Shown piece by piece: positions 56,766-63,968 of a stretch of DNA of 64,000 nucleotides. The stretch comes from Pseudomonas sp. SORT22. GTDB taxonomy: Bacteria; Pseudomonadota; Gammaproteobacteria; Pseudomonadales; Pseudomonadaceae. The stretch is from positions 730,001 through 794,000 of the forward strand of contig NZ_CP071007.1 in NCBI RefSeq assembly GCF_018417635.1, in the 5' to 3' direction. The notes beneath the pieces were generated by a model that did not search any database, was not told the origin of the DNA, and worked only from the letters and a program-made list of their open reading frames with translations. Made by a program: the position numbers and the translations under genes. Numbering within the stretch: position 1 is the first letter of the stretch; each line of letters starts with the position of its first letter.

Positions 56766-57809
56766 TCAGCCACGTACCAGCAGCGGGTCATCGTTGAGGA
56801 CTATCGGGCGCGCGAATCGCGAGTAGCCGAACAGGCGCACCAGCAGGCGCCGGTTGTCCTGGAGAATGTCGCGCCCGTGTAGGGCGCGGCAGTTATTGAT
56901 CAGCAAGGCGCTTTCGGGGTGGAGCACGAACGGCAAGGGCTGGGCGTCCCGGACCAGCGCCTGGAAGGCGTCGAAGGCACGGGCTGCGGCGTCGCTGGCG
57001 TGATCGTTCAACGAGAAACGATACGAGTTGTAGCGCAGGCTGAAACCGCCGTCGGGATCGAACTGCAGCATCGACGTGGCCTGGCCGGCCTCGCCTTGAC
57101 CGGCGACAAAGCACTCGCTGCGGGTGAAGTCGAAGGAGGCCGAGGTCAACGCCAGCGCATGCAGGCTGCCCAGTTGCTCGATGATGGCGCGCAGCGGGAT
57201 GATCCGGGTCGGTTCGCCCGCCGGGTTCCAGCGCGCGGAAAGGATCAGCGCTGACGGCGCAGGTGAGCGGCCCTCGCTGGCGGCAACCGAACAGTTGTAG
57301 GGCGCTTCGGTATGCGGGCCCAGGCGCAACCCGGCGTGAGAGCTGAGTTCGACTTCGGTGTGCTGGTGTTCGTCGGGGCGGGGCACGCTGCCGCCGCCTT
57401 TGAAGTTGCCGACCAGCCGCATGATCTGGCCTTCGTTGTCGATATCGAAGGCAAAGGCCCGGTAGTTCACCAGCTCCAGCAGCAACTGGTTGCGCGAGGC
57501 CAGGTACAGGCAGCGCTCGCTCTGAGCCAGGGTGGCCAGCTCAGGCAGATGCTCGGGCAGCGGATCGCTGCCGGGGCAGGCCATCTGCGAGCACATCAGG
57601 GCCGACAACTGGCCATCGGCAAAGCGTTGCAACACGGCCTTCTGGCTGGCGTCGAGGGTAGGGTGCAGGCGTTGTGCCCACTGGCGCGCCTGGTTGGCGA
57701 CTCCGCGGGCCTGAGGACCGCCGAGTTCGGCGAGGTGCTGGCTGGCAGCTGCCAGCGTACGGGCCTGGTCCTGGTCGAAACTCAGGTACGCGACTTCCGA
57801 ATCCTGCAT
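56766..57809 (-). CDS. Fe(II)/2-oxoglutarate-dependent oxygenase, clavaminate synthase-like
   Basis: The predicted protein is 347 aa. The metal triad is H166-x-E168 (GPHTEAPY) and H311 (NCRALHGRD), with R321 or R325 (NRRLLVRLFGY) for 2-oxoglutarate. The HxE rather than HxD form and the overall length suit the clavaminate synthase / amino-acid beta-hydroxylase branch (as in asparagine or arginine hydroxylases) more than taurine dioxygenase. The substrate is unknown. The ATG at 57807-57809 (MQDSEVAYLSF) is preceded by AAAGGA; ATGs 9 and 36 nt earlier are less well placed. It is the first gene of the trio. Confidence 0.82.
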   Translation of the reverse strand: MQDSEVAYLSFDQDQARTLAAASQHLAELGGPQARGVANQARQWAQRLHPTLDASQKAVLQRFADGQLSALMCSQMACPGSDPLPEHLPELATLAQSERCLYLASRNQLLLELVNYRAFAFDIDNEGQIMRLVGNFKGGGSVPRPDEHQHTEVELSSHAGLRLGPHTEAPYNCSVAASEGRSPAPSALILSARWNPAGEPTRIIPLRAIIEQLGSLHALALTSASFDFTRSECFVAGQGEAGQATSMLQFDPDGGFSLRYNSYRFSLNDHASDAAARAFDAFQALVRDAQPLPFVLHPESALLINNCRALHGRDILQDNRRLLVRLFGYSRFARPIVLNDDPLLVRG

Positions 57810-58104
57810 GGGAAACATTCCTTTGTTATTGGTTTTATCTGGCAATCCGTGCCGGCCAGGGTGCAGAAAGTGCTGCTGCGCCCCGGCGAACGAATAAGCT
57901 AACTATTCTCCTGGTTAATCCATTCAGGCGAGTCAGCTCATTCCGGGCGCAGTATAGGCAGTTTCCGGATTTGTGTAAGCACAGGAAAAACCTTGCCCTC
58001 AGCGCCGCGCCGGGCAGGACGGGCGCCCCTGTGTTGGACTTCCCCTGCCGGAAACCGCAAAATGAAGGCTTTCTTCCAATAATCTGATCGGACCTGCTGA
58101 CTCT
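57810..58104. other. Intergenic region between divergent oxygenase and SDR-like genes
   Basis: This 295-bp stretch has no gene that I can support. It must hold the promoters of the minus-strand trio and the plus-strand SDR pair. The oxygenase-proximal half is relatively AT-rich (GAATAAGCTAACTATTCTC near 57891-57910). An 8-bp inverted repeat GTTTCCGG (57961-57968) with CCGGAAAC (58048-58055) is present, but the arms are 79 bp apart, so chance is likely. Confidence 0.5.
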
Positions 58105-58989
58105 ATGCGAATGCGCCTGATGCTGTTGGGTGGTGGAAGTGCCCTCGGGCAAGCGCTGATTCGACTCGGGGCCGAGGAAGATATCGGCTTTCTGGCACCG
58201 CGCCCGCCGGACAGCGGCTGGGATCCGGCGAGCCTGACCCAGTTGCTCGACGACACCCGCCCTGATGCGCTGATCAACCTGGCTTACTACTTCGACTGGT
58301 TCCAGGCCGAAGCGGTCAGCGAGCAGCGCCTGGCCCAGCAGGAGCGCGCCGTCGAGCGCCTGGCCGAGCTGTGTCAGCACCACAACATCATTCTTGTCCA
58401 GCCGTCCAGCTACCGGGTCTTCGATGGCTCGCGGGCGACCGCTTACAGCGAAAAGGACGAGCCAGTGCCGCTGGGCCTGCGTGGCCAGGCCCTGTGGCGC
58501 ATCGAGCAGAGCGTGCGCGCCACCTGCCCGCAGCATGTGTTGCTGCGCTTTGGCTGGGTGCTCGACGAGAGTATCGATGGCGTCCTCGGCCGCTTCCTGA
58601 CCCGCGCCGAGCAACCGCAAGAACTGCTGCTGGCCGATGACCGGCGCGGCAACCCGACGCCGGTGGACGACGCTGCGCGGGTAATCCTCTCGGTGCTCAA
58701 GCAGCTCGATTGCGCCGCGCCCCTGTGGGGCACCTATCACTACGCCGGGAACGAGGCGACCACGCCGCTGGCGCTGGGGCAGGCTATCCTCACGGAAGCG
58801 GCCCAGTTGCATAAGCTGGCGGTACAGGCCCCGACCGCGCAGGCCCACGCCGCGCGCCCGGACGCCAGCGAAGAACCGCAGCATGCGGTGCTGGCCTGCA
58901 AGAAAATCCTCCACACCTTCGGCATCAAGCCCCGCGCCTGGCGCGCCGGTTTGCCGCCCTTACTGGATCGCTTCTATCGTCATGGCTGA
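58105..58989 (+). CDS. RmlD-like extended-SDR protein lacking the catalytic YxxxK
   Basis: The predicted protein is 294 aa. The Rossmann start MRMRLMLLGGGSALGQALI and the QPSSYRVFDG segment (about residues 99-108, where RmlD has STDYVFDG) show the sugar-nucleotide-binding family. Where RmlD has YGRSKLAGE (catalytic Tyr-x3-Lys) this protein has RGQALWRIE, with R126 and L130. A dehydrogenase or reductase role by the usual mechanism is therefore unlikely. The ATG at 58105 may be replaced by one at 58111. It overlaps the next epimerase gene by 8 nt. A similar pair occurs in P. aeruginosa upstream of oprG. Confidence 0.8.
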   Translation: MRMRLMLLGGGSALGQALIRLGAEEDIGFLAPRPPDSGWDPASLTQLLDDTRPDALINLAYYFDWFQAEAVSEQRLAQQERAVERLAELCQHHNIILVQPSSYRVFDGSRATAYSEKDEPVPLGLRGQALWRIEQSVRATCPQHVLLRFGWVLDESIDGVLGRFLTRAEQPQELLLADDRRGNPTPVDDAARVILSVLKQLDCAAPLWGTYHYAGNEATTPLALGQAILTEAAQLHKLAVQAPTAQAHAARPDASEEPQHAVLACKKILHTFGIKPRAWRAGLPPLLDRFYRHG

Positions 58990-59911
58990 TGCCCCTATTC
59001 TGATCACCGGTGGCGCCGGCTTCATCGGTTCCCACCTCAGCGATGCGTTGCTGGAAAAAGGCTATAGCGTGCGTATCCTCGACGACCTGTCGACGGGCAA
59101 GCGCAGCAACCTGCAGATCGACAACCCCCGGCTGCAACTGGTCGAAGGTGATGTCGCCGACGCCGAACTGGTCAAGCGCGCCGCGGCCGGTTGCCAGGCG
59201 GTGGTGCACCTGGCCGCGGTCGCCTCGGTACAGGCCTCGGTGGACGACCCGGTGAAAACCCACCAGAGCAACTTCATCGGCACCCTCAACGTGTGCGAGG
59301 CCATGCGCCTGAACGGCATCAAGCGCGTGCTGTTTGCCTCCAGCGCGGCGGTGTACGGCAACAATGGCGAAGGCCAGTCGATTGTCGAAGACACGCCCAA
59401 GGCGCCGTTGACGCCTTACGCGGTGGATAAACTGGCCAGCGAGCAGTACCTGGACTTCTACCGCCGCCAGCATGGCCTGGAGCCGGTGGTGTTCCGCTTT
59501 TTCAATATCTTCGGCCCGCGCCAGGATCCTTCCTCGCCGTATTCCGGGGTTATCAGCATCTTCTGCGAGCGCGCCCTGAACGGCACGCCGATCACCCTGT
59601 TTGGCGACGGTGAGCAGACCCGCGATTTTCTCTATGTTGGCGATCTGGTCACGGTAATGGTCCAGGCGCTGGAGTTGGCACAGGTCGAGGAGGGCGCGGT
59701 GAACATCGGCCTGAACCAGGCCACTTCGCTGAACCAGTTGCTGGCGGCATTGAAGTCGGTGGTTGGCGATTTGCCGGCGATCAGCCATGGGCCGGCGCGC
59801 TCGGGCGATATCCGCCATTCGCGGGCGAACAACCAGCGCTTGCTGGCGCGTTTTGATTTCCCTGAGCCGACGCCGCTGGTGGTGGGGCTGGCGCGACTTT
59901 TAGGACGCTGA
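58982..59911 (+). CDS. NAD-dependent epimerase/dehydratase (UDP-glucose 4-epimerase-like)
   Basis: The predicted protein is 309 aa. The NAD motif ITGGAGFIGSHL is at the N terminus, the SSAAVYG strand follows, and catalytic Y146-x3-K150 (PYAVDKLASEQ) is intact. It probably acts on a nucleotide sugar; the exact substrate is not readable. The ATG at 58982 lies inside the 3' end of the previous gene (8-nt overlap), so the inactive-looking and active-looking proteins are made together. Confidence 0.85.
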   Translation: MADAPILITGGAGFIGSHLSDALLEKGYSVRILDDLSTGKRSNLQIDNPRLQLVEGDVADAELVKRAAAGCQAVVHLAAVASVQASVDDPVKTHQSNFIGTLNVCEAMRLNGIKRVLFASSAAVYGNNGEGQSIVEDTPKAPLTPYAVDKLASEQYLDFYRRQHGLEPVVFRFFNIFGPRQDPSSPYSGVISIFCERALNGTPITLFGDGEQTRDFLYVGDLVTVMVQALELAQVEEGAVNIGLNQATSLNQLLAALKSVVGDLPAISHGPARSGDIRHSRANNQRLLARFDFPEPTPLVVGLARLLGR

Positions 59912-59918
59912 AAAGCAG

Positions 59919-59970
59919 CGCGGGGCAAGCCCGCTCCTACATCACGCTGTAGGAGCGGGCTTGCCCCGCG
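59919..59970. repeat. REP-type palindrome between convergent genes
   Basis: Two perfect 23-bp arms (59919-59941 and 59948-59970) enclose a 6-nt loop. The arm core GGGCAAGCCCGCTCCTACA is typical of the P. putida group repetitive extragenic palindromes. It lies between the epimerase and oprG stops, and can act as a bidirectional terminator or mRNA 3'-end stabiliser. Confidence 0.85.
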
Positions 59971-59988
59971 ATGTGCGTTTGAAGACGC

Positions 59989-60672
59989 TTAGAACTTGTA
60001 ACCCACGCCAACCATGTAGACCCATGGATCGACATCGACGTCGACCTTGGTCTTGCCAACGCCCAGGGCGCTCGGGCCGTCGATGGTGGCCTTGGTGTCG
60101 ATGTCGACGTACCAGACCGCGGCGTTGATCAGGAAGTTGTCGTTGATCATGTAGTCCATGCCCAACTGACCGGCCAGGCCGACCGAGTCTTTCAACTTCA
60201 TGTTGCTGAAGCCTTGAGCCTTGCGGTTGCTGCTCAGGTCTTCGTCAAAGAACATGGTGTAGTTCAGACCGATACCGGCGTAAGGCTGGAACTTCGACGA
60301 AGCTTCCATCGGGTAGTACTGCAGCGACAGGGTCGGTGGCAGTTGCTTGATGTCGCCCAGCTTACCATCCAGGCCAGCGCCCAGGCCCTTGACGCCCACG
60401 GTGTGCTGGAACGGAGTGGCGGCCAGCAGCTCGAGGCCGATGTGGTCGGTCAGCATGTAGGCAAACGCCAGGCCCAGCTGGGTGTCGCTGTCCAGAGTAG
60501 CCTTGGTGCCGGACATCTTGGTGCCGTCGAGCTTGATGTCGCCGCTGTTCTCGTTGGGAGCGGTAGTGATCGCACCGGCACGCAGGATGAAGTCGCCAGC
60601 CTGGTGGGCGTGGGCAACAGGGGCTGCAAGCGCCAGAGCAACGAGCGAGGCGCCAAGCAAGGACTTGTTCAT
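59989..60672 (-). CDS. oprG: Outer-membrane protein of the OmpW/OprG family
   Basis: The predicted protein is 227 aa. A signal peptide (MNKSLLGASLVALALAAPVAHA, listed here as its start MNKSLLGASLVALAL) is followed by HQAGDFILRAGAITTAPNE, typical of OmpW. The 8-strand barrel ends in the aromatic VYMVGVGYKF needed for outer-membrane insertion. The family forms narrow hydrophobic channels; P. aeruginosa OprG has been linked to uptake of small hydrophobic molecules or amino acids. The ATG (60670-60672) is preceded by GGGAGC on the minus strand. An Anr-like box lies about 73 nt upstream. Confidence 0.93.
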   Translation of the reverse strand: MNKSLLGASLVALALAAPVAHAHQAGDFILRAGAITTAPNENSGDIKLDGTKMSGTKATLDSDTQLGLAFAYMLTDHIGLELLAATPFQHTVGVKGLGAGLDGKLGDIKQLPPTLSLQYYPMEASSKFQPYAGIGLNYTMFFDEDLSSNRKAQGFSNMKLKDSVGLAGQLGMDYMINDNFLINAAVWYVDIDTKATIDGPSALGVGKTKVDVDVDPWVYMVGVGYKF

Positions 60673-60738
60673 GGAAGCTCCCAAAGGACGTTTAGAATTT
60701 AATGAGTCCAATGGTAAGGAGCTGACGGACGGTGACTT

Positions 60739-60752
60739 TTGACGCAGCTCAA
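60739..60752 (-). promoter_or_regulatory. Anr/FNR-like box upstream of oprG
   Basis: Read on the minus strand, TTGAGCTGCGTCAA matches TTGAT-N4-ATCAA at 8 of 10 defined bases. A TACCAT hexamer lies about 30 bp downstream of its centre, the spacing expected for a class II site centred at -41.5. Confidence 0.45.
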
Positions 60753-60782
60753 TGAAATCGTCAAAGGCTGACAAGCGGCCAT

Positions 60783-61298
60783 TCATTCTAGCTCGTATGC
60801 GTAGATTTTCTCGGCTTCCATCTGATATCCGGCATCGGCCAGCTCGCTGCTGGAGGCTTTGACCTGCATCTGGCCTTCAATCCAGTACGGTTGGTAGAGG
60901 TCTTCGACCTTGACGCCGATCTCGCTGAAGATGTGAACGATCTGGTTCGACGGCGGTGGCGGTACATGAATGCAGGCGCCGTAGTAAGGCACCAGCAGGA
61001 ACTCGGTGGTGCGGCCTTCTTCGCTGACCTCCAGCGGCACGATATACCCCGGCAGTTTGACCTGCTGGCCATCCAGGGCCTTGACCACCGGGGCATTGGG
61101 TGCGGTTTGCCGCGCAGCGGGTGCCGATTCGGCAGCCAGGGCGTCGCTCAGTTGCGAAAGGTCGTGCAGCGGCGCCAGTTGTGGCTGGATCACCGGCGCC
61201 CCGGCCGGGATCAGTTGCTGCCACTCCAGGGTGCGCGGTTCAGCGGCCCACAGGGGCGAGGCAATCATCAGCAGCAACAGCAGCAAGGCGCGGTTCAT
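60783..61298 (-). CDS. DUF3299 secreted protein of the zinc-type operon
   Basis: The predicted protein is 171 aa with a cleavable signal peptide (MNRALLLLLLMIASPLWAA). The conserved block LPGYIVPLEV...EFLLVPYYGACIHVPPPPSN is the DUF3299 signature, with one cysteine beside a histidine (ACIHVP) as a possible metal site. Its function is unknown. It is the last gene of a four-gene operon, 8 nt after the permease stop. The ATG (61296-61298) was chosen for the signal peptide; a longer frame adds 39 residues lying within the permease gene. Confidence 0.85.
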   Translation of the reverse strand: MNRALLLLLLMIASPLWAAEPRTLEWQQLIPAGAPVIQPQLAPLHDLSQLSDALAAESAPAARQTAPNAPVVKALDGQQVKLPGYIVPLEVSEEGRTTEFLLVPYYGACIHVPPPPSNQIVHIFSEIGVKVEDLYQPYWIEGQMQVKASSSELADAGYQMEAEKIYAYELE

Positions 61299-61306
61299 CG
61301 AGTTAC

Positions 61307-62572
61307 TCACAGGTGAATGGACAGGCCGTCGGCCAGCGACTGGCGATAGGCGCGCCAGGCCGGCACGCTGCCCATCAGCAAGGCGGCGCCAAGGATGATG
61401 CCCAGCAGGGTCCATTCATGGGCGCTGGGCCAGGCCAGCGGCAGCAACAGGCCGTAATTGGCCTGCACGTAACCCTGGGCCAGGGCGATGCCGGCGTACA
61501 ACAAAGCCACCCCGGCGATGATGCCGGCCACCGCCAGGGCCAGTGCTTCGAGCACCAGCAGCCCGGCAATGTGCCAGGGACGCGCGCCGACCGAGCGCAG
61601 GATGGCCATTTCCCGGCGCCGTTCGTTGAGGCTGGTGAGGATCGCCGTGAGCATGCCAATCAGGCCGGTCAGCACCACGAACAGCGAGACCACGAACAGC
61701 GCCTGCTCGGCCGTGCCCATCAGGCTCCAGAGCTCTTGCAGGGCCACGCCCGGGAGGATCGCCAGCAGCGGCTCGTTGCGGTACTCGTTGATCTCCCGTT
61801 GCAGGCTGAAGGTGGCCACCTTGTTGTTCAGGCCGAGCATGAAGGCGGTGATGGCGGCGGGCTTGAGGTCCATGTTGCGCGCCTGATCGGCGCTGATACG
61901 CCCGGCGCCGCGGGCCGGCATACCGTTGTGCCAGTCGATGTGGATGGCTTCCATACCGCCCAGGCTGATGTGCAGTGTGCGGTCGACCGGGGTGCCGGTG
62001 CGTTGCAGCACGCCGACCACGGTGAACGGTTTGTCATCGTGTTTGACCAGGCTGATGGCCGCCACGCCATGGGCCAGAACCAGCTTGTCGCCCAGCTTGT
62101 AGTGCAGGGCATCGGCCACCTCGGCACCAAGCACCACCTCGAACGGGTCGCTGGCGAAAGCGCGGCCCTCGGCCAGTTGCAGGTTCTGCTTGCGGCCGTA
62201 CTGGTAGTGCTCGAAATAGCGCGCGTCGGTGCCCATCACCCGGTAGCCGCGATGGGAATCGCCCAGGGAGATGGGAATGGCCCATTTCACCCGTTTGTCG
62301 CTGGCGTAGTGTTCGAAGCTCTCCCAGCGGATGTTGTTGGTGGCGTTGCCGATGCGAAACACCGAGTACAGCAGCAGGTTCACCGAGCCCGAGCGGGCGC
62401 CGACGATCAGGTCGGTGCCGCTGATGGTGCTGGCAAAGCTGGCGCGGGCTTCGGTGCGCACCCGCTCGACCGCCAGCAGCAGGCACACCGACAGGGCGAT
62501 GGCGAAGGCGGTCAAAAATGCAGTAAAGCGGCGGTTGGCCAGGCTGGCCAGGGCAAGGCGGAGCAGGTACAT
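61307..62572 (-). CDS. ABC transporter permease, FtsX/MacB-like
   Basis: The predicted protein is 421 aa. One N-terminal helix (about 16-36) is followed by a large periplasmic region and three C-terminal helices (about 285-310, 340-365 and 385-405). The SLNERRREMAILRSVGARPW block is the FtsX signature. Such permeases usually work with LolD/MacB-type ATPases in lipoprotein or substrate extrusion, or in mechanical signalling across the membrane. It is coupled to the ATPase gene by a TGATG overlap. Confidence 0.9.
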   Translation of the reverse strand: MYLLRLALASLANRRFTAFLTAFAIALSVCLLLAVERVRTEARASFASTISGTDLIVGARSGSVNLLLYSVFRIGNATNNIRWESFEHYASDKRVKWAIPISLGDSHRGYRVMGTDARYFEHYQYGRKQNLQLAEGRAFASDPFEVVLGAEVADALHYKLGDKLVLAHGVAAISLVKHDDKPFTVVGVLQRTGTPVDRTLHISLGGMEAIHIDWHNGMPARGAGRISADQARNMDLKPAAITAFMLGLNNKVATFSLQREINEYRNEPLLAILPGVALQELWSLMGTAEQALFVVSLFVVLTGLIGMLTAILTSLNERRREMAILRSVGARPWHIAGLLVLEALALAVAGIIAGVALLYAGIALAQGYVQANYGLLLPLAWPSAHEWTLLGIILGAALLMGSVPAWRAYRQSLADGLSIHL

Positions 62573-63291
62573 CAGGCCTCCAGGTCGTTGGCCGGGCGGG
62601 CCGCGCGGTTGAGTTCGGCAAGGGACAGCTGGCGGTCAAACAACGGTGCCAGGCTCTGGTCGTGGCTGACGAACAGCAGGCTCGAGCCGGCCGCACGGCA
62701 TTCGGCGAACAACAGGCGGATGAAGGCTTCGCGGGTGTCGGCGTCGAGGGCTGATGTTGGCTCGTCGGCGATTACCAGCTCTGGCTGGCCGATCAAGGCC
62801 CGGGCGGCGGCAACGCGCTGTTGCTGGCCGATCGACAGGCTGCCCGCGCGACGGGCAAGCAGCGCCGGGTCTTTCAGGCCCAGGTGGGCGAGCAGGCTGG
62901 CGGCGGCCTGGTCGATGCTGCCATGGCGCTCGGCGGCGCGTTGTGCGCGGCTGCGCGAGAAGCGGCAGGGCAGTTCGACGTTCTCCCGTACCGAGAGAAA
63001 CGGCAGCAGGTTGAACTGCTGGAAGATGTAGCCGGTGTGATCGACGCGAAAACGGTCGCGGGCGGCCAGCTTCAGTTCGCTCAAGTCCTGGCCGAGCAGG
63101 CGGATGCTGCCGCGATCGGGCTTTTGCACACCGCCCAAAAGGCCCAGCAGGGTGGTCTTGCCGCTGCCGCTGGGGCCTTTGAGAAACAACGATTCGCCGG
63201 CTTCCAGGCGCAGGGCGGGAATCTCCAGCAGGGGGGCTTGGCCCGGCCAGGCGAAGCCCAGGTCGGTCAGTTCAATCAGTGCCTGGCTCAT
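62572..63291 (-). CDS. ABC transporter ATP-binding protein (LolD/MacB type)
   Basis: The predicted protein is 239 aa. Walker A GPSGSGKTTLL (about 38-48), Q-loop FQQFN, signature LSIGQQQRVAAARAL and Walker B LVIADEPTSALD are intact, as is the H-loop SHD. The signature has LSIGQ instead of the usual LSGGQ. It forms a pair with the adjacent permease. A 10-bp hairpin ends 5 nt before its ATG. Confidence 0.92.
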   Translation of the reverse strand: MSQALIELTDLGFAWPGQAPLLEIPALRLEAGESLFLKGPSGSGKTTLLGLLGGVQKPDRGSIRLLGQDLSELKLAARDRFRVDHTGYIFQQFNLLPFLSVRENVELPCRFSRSRAQRAAERHGSIDQAAASLLAHLGLKDPALLARRAGSLSIGQQQRVAAARALIGQPELVIADEPTSALDADTREAFIRLLFAECRAAGSSLLFVSHDQSLAPLFDRQLSLAELNRAARPANDLEA

Positions 63292-63296
63292 AAATG

Positions 63297-63320
63297 AACG
63301 CCCGGGTTACCCCGGGCGTT
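63297..63320 (-). terminator. Hairpin just upstream of the ABC ATPase start
   Basis: A perfect 10-bp stem (63297-63306 with 63311-63320, loop of 4) sits between the His-rich protein stop and the ATPase ATG. No T-run follows in the direction of transcription (CATTTATG), so it may limit readthrough or mask the ribosome-binding site rather than terminate fully. Confidence 0.5.
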
Positions 63321-63337
63321 TCGCTGCAAAAGGGCTA

Positions 63338-63922
63338 TCAGAAGTTGATCGTGGCCTTGGCCGGGGTCGCTTCGACACCTTGCTGGCCGTTGGGCCCGAT
63401 CAGTTGCAGGGTAATTTTCTGGGTGGCGGGGAAGGCCTTGAACAACGGAGTCAGGTCGAGGCTCTTGAGCTCAGCGGGCTTGTCGCAGGCCAGCCGGTAA
63501 TGGGCATGGACCTCACTGTGCTCATGGCCTCCGTGCTCGTCGCCGTCATCATCGACTGCCGGCTTGTCGCCGAACAGCGGGCTTTCCAGCTCCTGGTCAC
63601 TTTCGCTGCAGTTGGCCGCCTTGGCCAGGCCGAACAGCGCCAATGGTTTTTCCAATTGTGAACGCACGGCAGCAACCTTGGCTTTGTCGGCGGCGCTGGT
63701 GGCCGGGTGTTCGAAGCCGACCAGGTTCATCGCCGGGCTGTCCAGTTCCAGTTCCAGGGACTTGTCGTCGAGCACCACATTCAAGCGCGCGACGCCGTGT
63801 TCATGGGCGCCGAGGCTGCCATGGGCGTGGTCATGATCGTGGTCGTGGTCGTGGCCTTCATGGGCGTGGGCGACGGCCAGGGGCAACAAGGCAAACGGCA
63901 AGGCGAGCAACAGACGACGCAT
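63338..63922 (-). CDS. His-rich periplasmic metal-binding protein (DUF2796 / ZrgA-like)
   Basis: The predicted protein is 194 aa. A signal peptide (MRRLLLALPFALLPLAVAHA, shown to its cleavage site) is followed at once by the His/Asp run HEGHDHDHDHDHAHG and by a second His cluster (DEHGGHEHSEVHAHYR, about residues 123-138). It resembles DUF2796 proteins such as Vibrio ZrgA, which bind zinc. I chose the ATG at 63920-63922, preceded by GGAG; an upstream ATG adds 7 residues before the signal peptide. It is the first gene of the operon that matches P. aeruginosa PA4063-PA4066. Confidence 0.88.
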   Translation of the reverse strand: MRRLLLALPFALLPLAVAHAHEGHDHDHDHDHAHGSLGAHEHGVARLNVVLDDKSLELELDSPAMNLVGFEHPATSAADKAKVAAVRSQLEKPLALFGLAKAANCSESDQELESPLFGDKPAVDDDGDEHGGHEHSEVHAHYRLACDKPAELKSLDLTPLFKAFPATQKITLQLIGPNGQQGVEATPAKATINF

Positions 63923-63955
63923 GGGCTGACTCCGCGGAGGCACTGGAATGATTTG

Positions 63956-63968
63956 GTAATGTTATAAC
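63956..63968 (-). promoter_or_regulatory. Zur-like box upstream of the His-rich protein operon
   Basis: GTAATGTTATAAC (plus strand) matches the Zur consensus GTTATAWTATAAC at 11 of 13 bases. It lies 34 nt upstream of the ATG. The rest of the promoter would be at or beyond the window end. Confidence 0.55.

Noticed and set aside
57961-58055. GTTTCCGG/CCGGAAAC inverted repeat as an operator
   Set aside because: The arms are only 8 bp and 79 bp apart in a GC-rich gap; chance occurrence is likely.
61100-63031. 643-aa open frame on the plus strand opposite the ABC operon
   Set aside because: Low-complexity Ala/Gln/Arg-rich shadow; it would overlap three well-supported minus-strand genes.
63825-63885. 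Tandem-looking GTGGTC repeat
   Set aside because: It is explained by codons for the His-Asp run of the zinc-binding protein, not by a DNA repeat element.
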